The notes under the pieces: model-generated | Told to the model about the DNA's origin: nothing | What the model saw: the letters and a program-made list of their open reading frames with translations, nothing else | Databases searched by the model: none | Made by a program: the position numbers and the translations under genes | In this document: piece after piece, positions 51,977-62,799 of the stretch | Layout of the letters: each line of letters opens with the position of its first letter | Position numbering within the stretch: position 1 is the stretch's first letter | Source of the DNA: Stachybotrys elegans | Taxonomy: Eukaryota; Ascomycota; Sordariomycetes; Hypocreales; Stachybotryaceae | DNA: 64,000 bases | Direction: 5' to 3' | NCBI GenBank assembly: GCA_020746835.1 | Contig: JAGPNK010000010.1 | Span: forward strand, 930,001 to 994,000

Positions 51977-52929
51977 ATGTCGCAATCTCTCCCGTCCCAG
52001 GCGCGCAAAGCCGCCGCCGCCGCCTCGCCGCCCGATCGCCTGGTCCCGATGCGCCTCATCATCTGCGGCGTTCATCGCACCGGCACGCTGAGTGCGCCAT
52101 CCCCCCTTCCTTTCTTCCCTATGATTAACCCCGCGCAGGCATGCGCAATGCGCTCTGGCAGCTCGGCCTCCATGACTGCTATCACATGCACACGTTGATT
52201 GAGAATCCCGAGCGCGATGCTTCTCAATGGGTCCGCGCCTTAGAGGCAAAGTACGCCGGCAAGGGCACCTTCACCCGGGACGATTGGGATCGCCTGCTCG
52301 GCCAGTGCCAGGCTGTCTGCGATATCCCGCCCGCCTTCTTCGGCGCTGAGCTAGCCCAGATCTACCCCGACGCCAAGGTTATCATCCTGACGCGCGATCC
52401 GGACAAGTGGTACGACAGCGTCCTCAACAGCATCTACACCATGATCAAGCCCAAATCGCCCTTCGTCGTTCTGCAGCGCATTTTCTGCCTCCTCTTTGAC
52501 AGCAAGACGCGGAGCATGTTCCAGTACACCACGGCGCTCACCAAATACGCCATGCCCTACGACCACGGCAAGGAGAAGGACAAGGCACTGGCATGGTACA
52601 AGAATCAGTATCAGGAGTTTTACGACAACATCCCCCAAGACCGTCGCATCGATTATGCCGTAGGAGATGGGTGGAAGCCTCTTTGCGACTTTCTCGGAGT
52701 GCCTGTCCCTATGGTCAAGGACGACGTCACTGGCGACATGGTCGAAGCGCCCTTCCCCCGGCTCAACGACCGCGGGTCCTTCGCCACCAATACTGCCGCC
52801 ATGTGGTCCAAGGGCCGGAAACGGGCCACGGACAATTTCTTTGGTCTTGTGGGCAGAGCAACAATGATGGGGGTCGTGGGATGTGCAGGCTATTTTGCTG
52901 TCAATCGTCTGCAAGCCCAGCTGTCCTGA
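51977..52929 (+). CDS. Sulfotransferase-family P-loop protein (Sulfotransfer_4 type)
   Basis: Proposed CDS join(51977..52091, 52139..52929), 301 residues. A 47-nt intron (GTGCGC..GCAG, phase 1) interrupts the phosphate-binding loop: exon 1 ends IICGVHRTGTL and exon 2 resumes SMRNALWQLGLHDCYHMH, giving GxxRTGTxS, the 5'-PSB loop that binds PAPS sulfate in this family. The 3'-phosphate motif is VIILTRDPDKWYDSV. The C-terminus has a hydrophobic segment (GRATMMGVVGCAGYFAV), possibly a tail anchor. Fungal members are often mislabelled as NAD-dependent epimerases; true substrates are unknown. Start chosen as the first ATG before the conserved loop. Confidence 0.88.
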
Positions 52930-54464
52930 GTTGCACGCCTACCCTGTAGCGTTCTCCAATGTACAAAATCCGGATAAGGCTGTAGACATAGTTGTACATA
53001 CATACGAACTGACCATCTTATTTCCAGGCTACAATAGCTTGGTTTCTTGGGTTTATGCCTGCTCCGTCCCACTTGCTTCAACGACGCACATCCCCATTTC
53101 CTGGCTGGCTATAGGGGAGGATGTTCAACTTGTTGTCCCGAACAACTTATACTGGATCGCTGGATCGCCCTGCCAGGCCGGAATTGTTCTTTTAGAGCCG
53201 TCTTCTGAGTGGGAAGATGCGAATTATACAAATGCTAGGAACATACTGTGCTTTTCCAATGTCGTCAGACTAGCACCCCTGACGCAATGTGATGCGTCTC
53301 AAGACGTCGATTCATCCTGGCAAGCTATTGGTCGAGATCGGCGCTGTCAAGCCCATCGGAGCTCAAGACGCTTGTTTCGGCGTCGCGGCCAACCCGGCAC
53401 TAGTCGCCAGACCGGGGACTCGGATGCCTGACTCGCCTCTTGGAGCTGGAGACAGATTGAGGCACGAGCTCCCTGTTTGCGCGCAGGCGGATCTACTCAA
53501 GACTATTAATTTCACTCGACCACACAGTCTTGCTAGTGCTGTGCTCGTTGTCAAGGGTGATGAGTCGATCCGTTCTGGCATCTATCTGTGTTGCTGGCTT
53601 GTTTCGTGTCCTCGACTCAGCAGCTCTCACCGATTCAAGTGGCTATGTACAAGTTAAAAGAATTGCATGGATGCCGTATTCTCCGACCCCCCTGTCGCTA
53701 TCTGATTAGCAGTATCCAGACGCAGTTTCTCATCGATACACTTCTTGGTCTTTGCCACAGTCTTATGTTCCTCCGTACCTACGATAGTGACATGTGCAGA
53801 CCGTCATCGACTCTGCATGCGCGTTACGAGGCTGGCACAGTAGTTTGACGCCCCAAACAGAAACTACCGCCATAAAATGTCAGTTTGAAGCACTATTGAT
53901 CTAGTGGCCGGAATCGTTATGTCAGGTCGAGAACATTCTCTCATCCTGGTGTCAAGAATGTGCGAGAAAGCCCGATGGCTATGCTACGAGATTGATGATG
54001 CTATATCTGCACGAGGACTGAGTGAAGCAGCCTGTCCGCTGCTACAAGTACATGCAATGTGGTTGAGATAGACAGCACCAACTGGATTAGGAGGCATGAA
54101 ATATGACTTTCGCCAATCATCTTCTGACTTTTTCTCACCGCATCGTCTATGCCTGTATGTGGCCGTTTCTAAGTGCCGTCTTCCTGGAAACATTCTAAGA
54201 CATTGGTATCGTAATCATCCGACTTTTCTCACCGCATTGTCCATACTTGCCTGTAAATGGCCGCCATGTCTTGGAAATCCTCCCCGCCATTGGTACGACA
54301 AGCATCCTTCTGTGCCAGACCCTCCGCGTCGTCCATGAAGCCGTAGGCATGTTCAGTCGGGATGGGATTATAAAAGCAGGCTGCTCTGCAGAATCGCTCT
54401 GCAAGTAGTTTCACCCTCATATCACCCGCATCATCGTCGTCTCATTACCACTATACCCTTCAAG
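52930..54464. other. Intergenic
   Basis: About 1.5 kb. An open stretch continues in one frame to 53431 but has no protein-like motif. TATAAAAG at 54369-54376, 89-96 bp before the next ATG, is a good core promoter for the O-methyltransferase. Confidence 0.5.
54369..54376 (+). promoter_or_regulatory. TATA box of the O-methyltransferase gene
   Basis: GGATTATAAAAGCAGG located 89-96 bp upstream of the ATG at 54465. Confidence 0.6.
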
Positions 54465-56178
54465 ATGGCGTCCCAAACGCCCAACATGGACAACATTGCC
54501 GAAGCTCTGAAGCAGGTTGCTGCAGATGGCAACAAGCTCATGACCAACAACGACGACCCTGCTGCGCGCGAGCAGCTGGTAAAGAGCGCAAGGAATCTCC
54601 TCCGCGCGACCAAAACGCCTGTCGAGTCCCTGCTGTGGCATCTTTGGGCACCGGTAGGGAGGCGAACAACATCATCAGACCAAGGGTGATTGCAGCTGAC
54701 AACGACCAGCAAGTACGAGTGGTGGCCGCACGTATTGCCGTGGACATGAAGATATTCGAAACAGCCGTCGGGAACGGCGGAAACCCCAAGTCCGCTGAGG
54801 ATCTGGCTGCTCCGACAGGCGCCTCGCCTATGCTCGTGAAGCGCATCGCTCGCGCCTGCGTCTCCATGGGCTGGCTGGATGAGCAGGGTCCTGGCATTTA
54901 CGCACCAAACGAGATGACGAAGCTGCTCGCTATCAAGGAATACGCATCTGGCATCATCTTTGGGTATGTGCAAGCCCTGTCTGACGCACCCGCCGCGCCT
55001 TGTGCTCATGAAACAACAGGTTCGATGCCAGGTCGCTTCTTCTCACCAAGATGCCAGCCTTCCTCCGAGAGACCGGGTTCCAAAATCCCGAGGATCCTGA
55101 TGCTGGCCCATTCAAGTACGCAACGGCCGGTGTGCCGCTGCAGCAGTGGCTCATCCAGGAGCCGCTCGTCCTGGATGCCTTCTTCGATTACATCCACACG
55201 CTGCGCCAGCACCGCCCCAGCTGGGTGGACATGTACCCTGTGCAGTCACGTCTCGTTGAGGGCCTCAAGCCTGACGGCGACTCCTCTGTCTTTGTCGACG
55301 TTGGCGGCAACACCGGCCAGATCTTGAAGGACTTCGTCCGAGATGTACCGCAATACAAGGGCCGGCTGGTTCTCCAGGACACTCCCACGATGACGGCTGC
55401 CGCAAAGGCAAAGGGCGTCGACGCCGATGGTCGCATTGAGATTCAGGCCCACGACTTCATGACGCCGCAGCCCATCAAGGGTGCTCGGGCGTATTTCATG
55501 CGTTCGGTGCTTCATGATTGGCCTGACAAGCAGTGCCGTACGATTCTGGGGCACCTGAAAGATGCCATGGAGCCAGGATACTCGAGGATTCTTATTAGCG
55601 ACTGCGTACGTATCTCCATGCGATGGTTTCCTTTCTCTTTTTTTCTGTTGTTCTTTTCAATCTCCAATATAGAGCAACATACGAAGCTCCAAGTCACCAA
55701 TTGGGGTTCGTCCCCACATCCGGTATGGTGTAGTGGCTAACATCGCTCGCTCTCATTCATGATCCGAGCAGCCCAGGGTTCGATTCCCTGTACCGGAGTC
55801 ACGAGCTATCAGGCATTTACTTTTGAAAAAGCCGTTTACCTTATTTTCCTTTTTACTCCTCCGATCCTCGGCTCTACTCGTATCTTGATTCCATTCTCTT
55901 ATCACTCTTTTCCTTTTTTTTCTTGTGCCAAAACCCTTGTCATTTGCGAGAGACCTCTTGAACCCGGACAATGCTGACAGTATAATCAGGTCGTTTCGGA
56001 TCAAAATGCGGCCTGGCAGCACGTCTCGCTGGACATCTTCATGATGGGCCACTTGGCTGCCCGCGAGCGTACTGAGAGCGAATGGCATGCGCTGATGGAG
56101 AGCTGCGGCTTGAAGATTGTTGGCATCTACAGCAAGGGCGATGGAAACGAAAGCGTTATCGAGGCTACGATTGCTTAG
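54465..56178 (+). CDS. SAM-dependent O-methyltransferase (Methyltransf_2 family)
   Basis: Proposed CDS join(54465..54653, 54710..54963, 55020..55605, 55990..56178), 405 residues. All junctions keep frame: WAP|QVRVVAARIAVDMKIFE, FG|FDARSLLLTK and ILISDC|VVSDQNAAWQHVSLD. Residues in the first 170 form the helical dimerisation region (winged-helix EDLAAPTGASPMLVKRIAR). The SAM-binding motif I is VFVDVGGNTGQILKDF; the catalytic His is in RSVLHDWPDKQCRTIL. The family methylates phenolic hydroxyls, frequently in secondary metabolism, but no biosynthetic partners are present here, so the substrate is open. The last intron is 384 nt (GTACGT..TCAG), far longer than the two 56-nt introns, because it contains a tRNA-Glu gene on the same strand. 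Confidence 0.88.
55719..55798 (+). tRNA. tE(CUC): tRNA-Glu (anticodon CTC) with an 8-nt intron, nested in a protein-gene intron
   Basis: Acceptor stem TCCGGTA (55719-55725) pairs with TACCGGA (55791-55797), discriminator G. D-stem GTGT/ACAT, anticodon stem GCTCG (55745-55749) with CGAGC (55765-55769), T-arm CAGGG-TTCGATT-CCCTG. The region between anticodon stems is 15 nt; removing TTCATGAT (55756-55763) at the canonical 37/38 position leaves loop CTCTCAC with anticodon CTC. A TTTT pol III terminator follows at 55821-55824. Confidence 0.9.
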
Positions 56179-57301
56179 GTAGTCAATATCAGCATTGCCA
56201 TCTCGCATGGGGAATCCGCACATCTTCGGGTACGAATCAAGCCTGTTGGGAATACATCAGAGGCTGCGCTTGGTCTTTGGTCAAGCTTTCGTCATGGATC
56301 GACCAGGGCCTGACTCTGTCCTGCCCTGTATCTGGACTCTTCAGCTGCTAAGGCTCGCACACTTTGATCCATGCCCTGTCAACGCGTGGGGGTTTTCGTT
56401 TCGGTGCCACAGCCTGACCTTTGTTTGCCTCCTTGCCTTCCCCCCTCCAGTCTTTGACATGCTGGCTGACAATCTTTTCGACGTCTGACCATTGAGAGGC
56501 TCCTCACCGCCATGGCGTCTCACCTAAACCCTGGCCATGGGCGCTACCGCAAGGTCTCATGGCTGTGAAGAAGCAACATGGCGAACGTGATTGGCCTGCG
56601 GCCTCGGGACCTTCTTCTGGCTACTAGCATCATGCCTCCAGAAAATGCACAATAGTTGGCCTCCACCCTGGCATTCTCACTCGGTGCCGCATCATCACGA
56701 TCTTGGGCATGGTTGCAGAGGATTGGGATCGTCAGAGCCGTGTATTCTAGGCCCAGGCTGCCTCTGAAGTGTGTGCATCTCACCAACCAGAGGCAGCAAA
56801 CCAAGAACGGCATTGGCATGAAGCCTCCGTTCATCCGGTCACGCGGGCTGACATATGTTGCCTCTTTTCTCCGCACATGCTGTCATCCTCTTGTGCCGCC
56901 GGCATCGCCTCCGATGCCCATGTGGCAGACGGCAGGAGGGACGTCGTTACCAGATTCTGCGCGCGCGCGCAAACCCCCACGTCTTGTCCTGCCACGCCCA
57001 CGCCATACGACCAATGTCTTCCTCCACACACGCCTCAGCATCGGCAACACCCCCCCTGCCCTTTTGTGTTATACGTGTGGACAAGGCGAGTTTCTTTGGA
57101 ATTGGGTTTGTCCGCGTGAGCTGCTCCTGCTGGCTTGGAAACTATAAGAAGGGCCCCTTGACGCCTCTCGTCGGACACAGTGGCCCTCCTCTTGATGCCT
57201 TGTCAATTGCAAGAGATCTGCAAGCAGAACACCCCAATTCTTCTCATACTGCACCCATTGGTACTCTCTGTTCTTGGGTCAAATTCCTCGAACTAGCAAC
57301 C
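56179..57301. other. Intergenic 5' region of the aldolase gene
   Basis: About 1.1 kb. The aldolase frame stays open upstream to 56855 but the translated residues are not family-like. No other gene or repeat supported. Confidence 0.5.
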
Positions 57302-58300
57302 ATGACTGCCGCCCAGTTGACTCCTCCTCAAGAGACGGTCGACGACTTGGCCAACATGTCTGCGTCCAAGGCTGCTCATCTGCGCTTGGACAATGGCGTC
57401 TACGTCCCTACCGTGGCATGCTTCACGGCTGAGGACGAGATCGATGCTGCCGCAACCGAGAAGCACTTGGTGCGGCTGATCAATGCCGGTGTTACGGGCG
57501 TTGTCGTCCATGGCTCCAACGGCGAAGCCGTCCACCTGTCGCGGGACGAACGAATTGCCATCATCCGCATTGCCAGGGACACCATACTGCAGGAGCTGAG
57601 TGGCAACAAGTTCCCCCTCATCGCCGGCTGTGGCGCACAGAGCACACGAGAGACCATCACCCTCTGCGTTGACGCCTCCAAGGCGGGCGCCACACACGCT
57701 CTCATCCTGCCCCCCAGCTACTACGGGTCGCTGATCCCCGACAGCCTGGTGGTGCAGTACTTTCAGGATGTGGCGGACAAGAGCCCAATCCCCATCATAG
57801 TATACAACTTCCCGGCAGCAGCGTCAGGGCGCGACCTTAGCTCTGACGTTATCTTGGAGATTGCCCAGCACCCCAACGTGGTGGGTGTCAAGCTTACCTG
57901 TGGCAACACGGGAAAGCTGGCGAGAATCGCGGCCGAATGCCCGAGCGGCTTCTTCGTCGGTGGGGGCAGCGCCGACTTCATCCTTCAGGGCCACATCGTG
58001 GGCGCCAATGGCACCATCTCGGGGCTCGCCAACCTGTGCCCACGAGCCTGCCTCCACATCATGGAGCTCGCTGATCAGGGCCTGTTCAAGGAGGCCAGGG
58101 AGGTGCAGGCCGTGGTGGCGAAGGCGGATTGGGTGGCCATCCGAACAGGTTTCGTGGGCGTCAAGACGGCCATGGGCCACTTTGTTGGCTATGGAGGGCG
58201 GCCGAGGATGCCATGCGTGGGTCCCACGCACAAGGAGGCCCAGAGCATTGTGGATGGATTTCAGGCCGTCATGGAGCTGGAGGCGACACTGATGCGGTAG
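57302..58300 (+). CDS. Dihydrodipicolinate-synthase-family aldolase (2-keto-3-deoxy-sugar-acid or 4-hydroxy-2-oxoglutarate aldolase type)
   Basis: Single exon from ATG 57302, 332 residues. A class I (Schiff-base) TIM barrel of the DapA family: GVYVPTVACFTAEDEIDAAA, GVTGVVVHGSNGEAVHLSRD (substrate-binding region), AGCGAQSTRETITL, the catalytic Tyr in IIVYNFPAAASG, and the Schiff-base Lys in NVVGVKLTCGNTGKLARIAA, then GGGSADFILQGHIVGANGTI. The GVKLTCGNTGKLARIAA stretch and overall pattern resemble fungal L-threo-3-deoxy-hexulosonate aldolases (galacturonate pathway, LGA1/GaaC) and HOGA1-like enzymes; sequence alone does not decide. The neighbouring sugar transporter is convergent, compatible with a catabolic pair. 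The upstream ORF extension is leader. Confidence 0.88.
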   Translation: MTAAQLTPPQETVDDLANMSASKAAHLRLDNGVYVPTVACFTAEDEIDAAATEKHLVRLINAGVTGVVVHGSNGEAVHLSRDERIAIIRIARDTILQELSGNKFPLIAGCGAQSTRETITLCVDASKAGATHALILPPSYYGSLIPDSLVVQYFQDVADKSPIPIIVYNFPAAASGRDLSSDVILEIAQHPNVVGVKLTCGNTGKLARIAAECPSGFFVGGGSADFILQGHIVGANGTISGLANLCPRACLHIMELADQGLFKEAREVQAVVAKADWVAIRTGFVGVKTAMGHFVGYGGRPRMPCVGPTHKEAQSIVDGFQAVMELEATLMR

Positions 58301-60956
58301 CAAAGGCCAGGGCGCGAGGGAGTGGAGGGACGCGGAGGGGGCGGAGGACGACATGTCTCATGGGCCTTCCTATACGTGGATGGAGCATCCTTCTGGCTTC
58401 GTCTTCTTTGCTGGACATAGCCAAACGATAATAAACCGGGACTGGAGTTTGTTTCCCGTTCGATCCTGCCTTGTGTCCTTGGTCATTGCGTGCGAGTCTC
58501 TCTGTCTCATCAGCAAATAGTGGTTACTGCATCGGGTTCCACGGAGGGGCTGAAGTCCGTGAAAGGGGCTCTCTCTGCCAGCCACAACAAGCTCTCACGC
58601 GACTCTGACGGCGGCCGCATGCGCAGGATGCCAGAGGGGTAAAGGATCGCATACCTATGCGGCATATAGGGTGCCAGGCCATGCCGTCACAGTAGAAATC
58701 AGCTTCTACACACTGGCTCCCAAAACAGCAGCAGCCAGCCAGCCAGCCAGCCAGCCAGCCAACACGAGGTTTCCATGATCATCTGCCGAAAGCTGAAGAC
58801 GTCTTTAGGCGACTCCAATCAAGACATCAGGATCGCCAGAGGGGAAGGGGGCTTGGGATCGTGGGGTCCCCGCACGTAAAGGTATATGTCGAAGAGAGAA
58901 TAGGGGAAGGAACATGGCAGAAGGCAGATATGACGGCCCGATCACTCATGTACTCGTGTACTGCGTGTTACAGCATGACAGAGGGGGCCCAGCCAGATGC
59001 CACCCTCTCATGCGAGTCGATCACTGTCGAGGTTGCATTGCGGAGTGGCCAAAGTGACATGTCATTCAGATAAAGGGCTCATATGATGCCATGATGGTCC
59101 AACTTGATCGCCAGTGAAGCCCCGCCCGTGGGTGCTAAGAATGGAAATCTGTTAAGGTGATGAACAAGCTTGCATCGCATATATGCACCCCGCCTGGGAT
59201 AGAGAGCAGATAGATAACCAGCGTACAGCCAGTAACCTGTGGACAACAGAGCCAATGAACCAAGACACACATCCCCTGCCCAACTGCCACATAGGCGCAG
59301 ACCATAGCATCGCCTCCTTGCTCTCGGCTTTGCGTAAAGCGGCTGGTTTGTAATGGTAAGAAACCAGGCGGGAGAGCATCACGTCGATAATGAGATGAGC
59401 TTCTGCAGGTGCCCCGAAGCAGCACCATGATCCCTACTCACCGGTCCGGGGCGGTCCCACTCGCTTCTAAGGCTGAGCAGGACGCCAAGTAAAAAAAGAA
59501 ACAATAGTAATAAAAAGAGAGACAGAAGCTATGGGGCCCCCGTTGTTGCCGGCAAAGCTGACAGCTCGAGTAATGCCCGTCATGCGCCTCTCCCTGGGCC
59601 CCCCTCCCCCGCCAATTGAAGAAGCAGAGGCGCCCTGGCATTGGGTTGGACGGGTATATACCAACTGCGCTGAGGCATTTATGCCCGACAGGTCCAAGGT
59701 AGCAGCAGCGAGAGGACTGTCGACGGCCCGATCATCTCGGGGGGAGGAGCCGTAGGTGCTTGGTGTTCGGTATATCGACGGGGAGCAACACCTCCACAGA
59801 GTTGCCCTCCCTCTCTGCATTGATGTTGTCGCGTGACTGCTTGGATGGATGTGTCTCTCACGACAACCCAACCCCGGCGAGACACGAAGCCTGCATCGTC
59901 AGCGGCAAAGCTGCAATGGCAGGATTGGGGTTGCCGTATGATCGGATGGTGCAGAAGGCAATTCGAGACTGCCGAGGCTGCGCGGGCTACGGCGCTTTCT
60001 CCTTTTCTTTGGGTTGGGCTCTACCACCTCATAGTACGCAGACCCCTGGGAGGGGCAATGGCCGATTAGCGACGCCGACCAGTTCCCTGCCTTTTATTCG
60101 TCAGTGGCTATACCTGACTCAAATACGCCAGCCGGTTACCTATGCATGCGTGCACAAGGCCTGCGACTTCCGAGGCCAGGTTGTGGTCCCATAGGATGGA
60201 GGATAAAAGCTGTGCGCCGTACATGGTGAGATGGCAACAGTGATGTCTTATCCGGCCTCGACCCTCGGGGACTCTGAAGAAGAACCCGGGATTGGGCCAC
60301 GTCACTATGAAGCATGTCACCTGCGCCGGCCGACAGTTTCGGTGCCATGCACCGTAAGAGCTTATGATGCGAAGCGACCGCCAGAACCCTTGGTGCAAAG
60401 CTAGACCGTAAGTTGGGCCTTGGCCACTCAACTGCAGGCGGTGATGCTTTTGACCGCCTTGTGTGAAACTCGTAAACACCGGATCCTGCGCGACGAGTCG
60501 CATTTCCAGCAGCACAGGAGGGTGGATGTAGCAATGCATGAGTTAAAACAAAGATCCAAGGGCGAGTTCGATGCCCTTTCTGGATGGTAGGACATAGATG
60601 AGACCGGTCTTGGCGGTGTCGGTGGAGGGAGACGGGCCGGATGCGCGCAACCAAACGGGGCCGGTAGAGTGGAGGTAGGAGCCAGAGCCGGAGCTCGACC
60701 CGAAGAGCTTCACGAGCCATGAGACGGAGACTACGTACGTGTGTGATTGATGTGTTTCAATGGCTGTCGGCCAACCGAGGCGATAATCTGGCGTTTCGAA
60801 TGTCAGCTTGGCTCATAAGATGCAAGTAATTCTCTCGATCTGCAAACGGGCACACATTGCAGGTGGGATCAGAATTGTGAAATGGCGCTTATTTGCGCTT
60901 CATTTTATCGTGACTACTAATACAACATTGTGCCGGCACATGAAACCGCCGGACTT
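58301..60956. other. Convergent intergenic region (2.7 kb)
   Basis: Mostly without supported genes. It includes a (CAGC)n tract at 58733-58761. An ATG-less open frame on the minus strand, about 60543-60812, has C-ending codons typical of coding exons here (WLVKLFGSSSGSGSYL then ..VLPSRKGIELALGSLF and TAA) and may be a terminal exon or relic. Confidence 0.4.
58733..58761 (+). repeat. (CAGC)n microsatellite
   Basis: About seven tandem CAGC units (GCCAGCCAGCCAGCCAGCC) in intergenic DNA downstream of the aldolase gene. Confidence 0.9.
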
Positions 60957-62799
60957 TTACGTAGAGGCCTCGGAAACGCTCTTCTTTTCGGCGTGTTGGG
61001 TGCCCTTCTTGGCGACCTCCTTGAAGAAGCTCTCGTCCCGCTCCTTACGGGTGATATAGCCAGGAGGAGTCCATTTGGTGCTGCTCCAGGCCTTGGTGGT
61101 GGGATCGCTGTACATGAGGTCGACGTGCTCGAGGCTGAGCATGCGGGACTCGTAGAGGAAGAAGTAGACACCGAGGGCGGCGGTGAGGTTGGTGGCCACG
61201 AAGATGAAGCCGATGCTGTAGGAGATACCGGCAGTAATAAGAGGAGTGAGGAGACCAATCATGACTGTGATGGGAAAGTCAGTACATAATCACAGGAGCG
61301 AAAGGGGCGAGAAAGACGTACAGTTTCCGAGCCAGTTGGCAGCCGTAGCAAGAGAGGCTTGCTTAGCACGGGTGCGCAGCGGGAAGGTCTCGCCAGTGAC
61401 GACCCAGGCCATGGGACCCCAGGTTCCTGCGAAAGAGGCAATGTACATGCATGCCGCGACAATCATGACAACGCCAGAAGTCCTGCTGGTCTCGGGGTTG
61501 ATGGCGGTACCGACGCTGCCAAAGACGAGAAGCCAAGAAGCCTGCCACAAGGCACCAAGGATCAAGGGCCAGCGGCGGCCGTACTTCTCCACGACATAGA
61601 GACCGTAGAAGGTGGTGGCAGTGTTGACAGCACCCATGATGAGCTGGGTCTGAATAGGGTCCTCAATACCGGCAGCTTCGAAGATGGTTGAGCCGTAATA
61701 GAAAAAGACGTTGATACCTGCATAGTAAGTTAGCCATGATTTGTTGAGGCGGAACAGCCACTTTACTTACCACTCCATTGCTGAGCAAACTGGATGCCGG
61801 TGCCGAGAAGTGTGCGGTAGAGAGTCTTGGGGCTCTTGGCGTTGGGGGAGAAGCACTCGACCCAAGTTCCTTGGCCTTCACGGCGCTCACGCTCGATAAT
61901 CTCCATCATCTCATTAAGGTCGCGCTCGATGAGAGGGTTGTTGGGATCGTTCTTGAGACCACGGAGCCTGGCCATGGACATGCGGGCGCCCTCCCAGTCA
62001 TCGCGCATGGCGAGCCATCGAGGGGACTCGGGGACGAGCATAATACCAATCGCAAGGGGGAGAGAGAAGGCAATGCTCAGGCCGATGACGACACGCCAAG
62101 AGGCGCTCGTTTCTTGGATGTTGCGGATGCCGTAGTTGATGATGTTGGAAACAAGGATGCCGATGGTAATCATGAGCTGGTATGAGCCGACGACGCCACC
62201 ACGGATCTCCTTAGGGGCGGACTCGGATTGGAACATGGGGACACCGACGGAAACGATGCCAAGGCCAAGACCGGCAACGAAGCGAGCCATGGTCATGTGA
62301 ACCCAGCTGTTGTTTGCGGCGATCTGAATGATGTTGCCAACGACGAATGCCGCGACGCCGCATACGATGCTCTTTCGTCGACCGAACCAATCTGCCGTGC
62401 TAAAAAAAAAATGGGTTAGATATTGGCAATTCTTTGCAACAAGAATTCTCTGGGGAGTCGACTCACTATGCGCCCATCAGGGCACCGATCAAGCAGCCGA
62501 TGCTCATGAGGGAGACAAGAGTGGACTGGATGATAGGCACCCACTGGCGAGGGCCGCCGTCGGGGTCGTCATTCTGGGCGAAGCGGTTTCTGAAGTCGGT
62601 AAAGAGGAGCAGACCAGAGATCTGGCCAGTGTCGTAGCCGAAGAGGAAGCCTCCAATGGACGTGGTAACGCCCAGTAGGAGAGCTTCGGCACCACAGTCG
62701 GCGCCGTTAACCTTGAAGGACCTGTACGGGAAGTGATGTTAGTGGATGAAGAGACGGAGGTAGAAGGGATTGGCGAAGCTCTTACTTTCTGCCCAGCAT
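60957..62799 (-). CDS. MFS sugar transporter (sugar porter family)
   Basis: Proposed CDS complement(60957..61264, 61322..61717, 61771..62399, 62467..62721, 62786..62799), 533 residues; five exons, all introns 53-67 nt, and the sum is in frame. Exon 1 is only MLGRK. Sugar-porter signatures in order: GGFLFGYDTGQISGLL (TM1), CLIGALMGAYTADWFGRRKS (loop 2-3 R-x-G-R-R type), GLGLGIVSVGVPMFQSESAP (R-x-x-G-x-G in TM4), VPESPRWLAM, QQWSGINVFFYYG (TM7), EKYGRRWPL and TWGPMAWVVTGETFPLRTRA (TM10). The terminal motif is YESRMLSLEHVDLMY rather than PETKGLSLEE. Likely proton-coupled hexose or sugar-acid uptake at the plasma membrane; substrate not determined. Convergent with the aldolase gene. Confidence 0.92.

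Noticed and set aside
52883..53431. 182-codon open frame after the sulfotransferase gene
   Set aside because: Begins inside the sulfotransferase coding region in another frame and shows no motif or biased codon use.
54654..54695. Shorter first intron of the O-methyltransferase (acceptor at TTGCAG)
   Set aside because: It gives a frame that meets a stop; the acceptor at 54709 keeps frame and yields WAPQVRVVAARIAVD.
60136..60720. 194-codon minus-strand frame starting MAREALRVEL
   Set aside because: Its Arg-rich translation overlaps another frame with better coding-type third positions; neither has family support.
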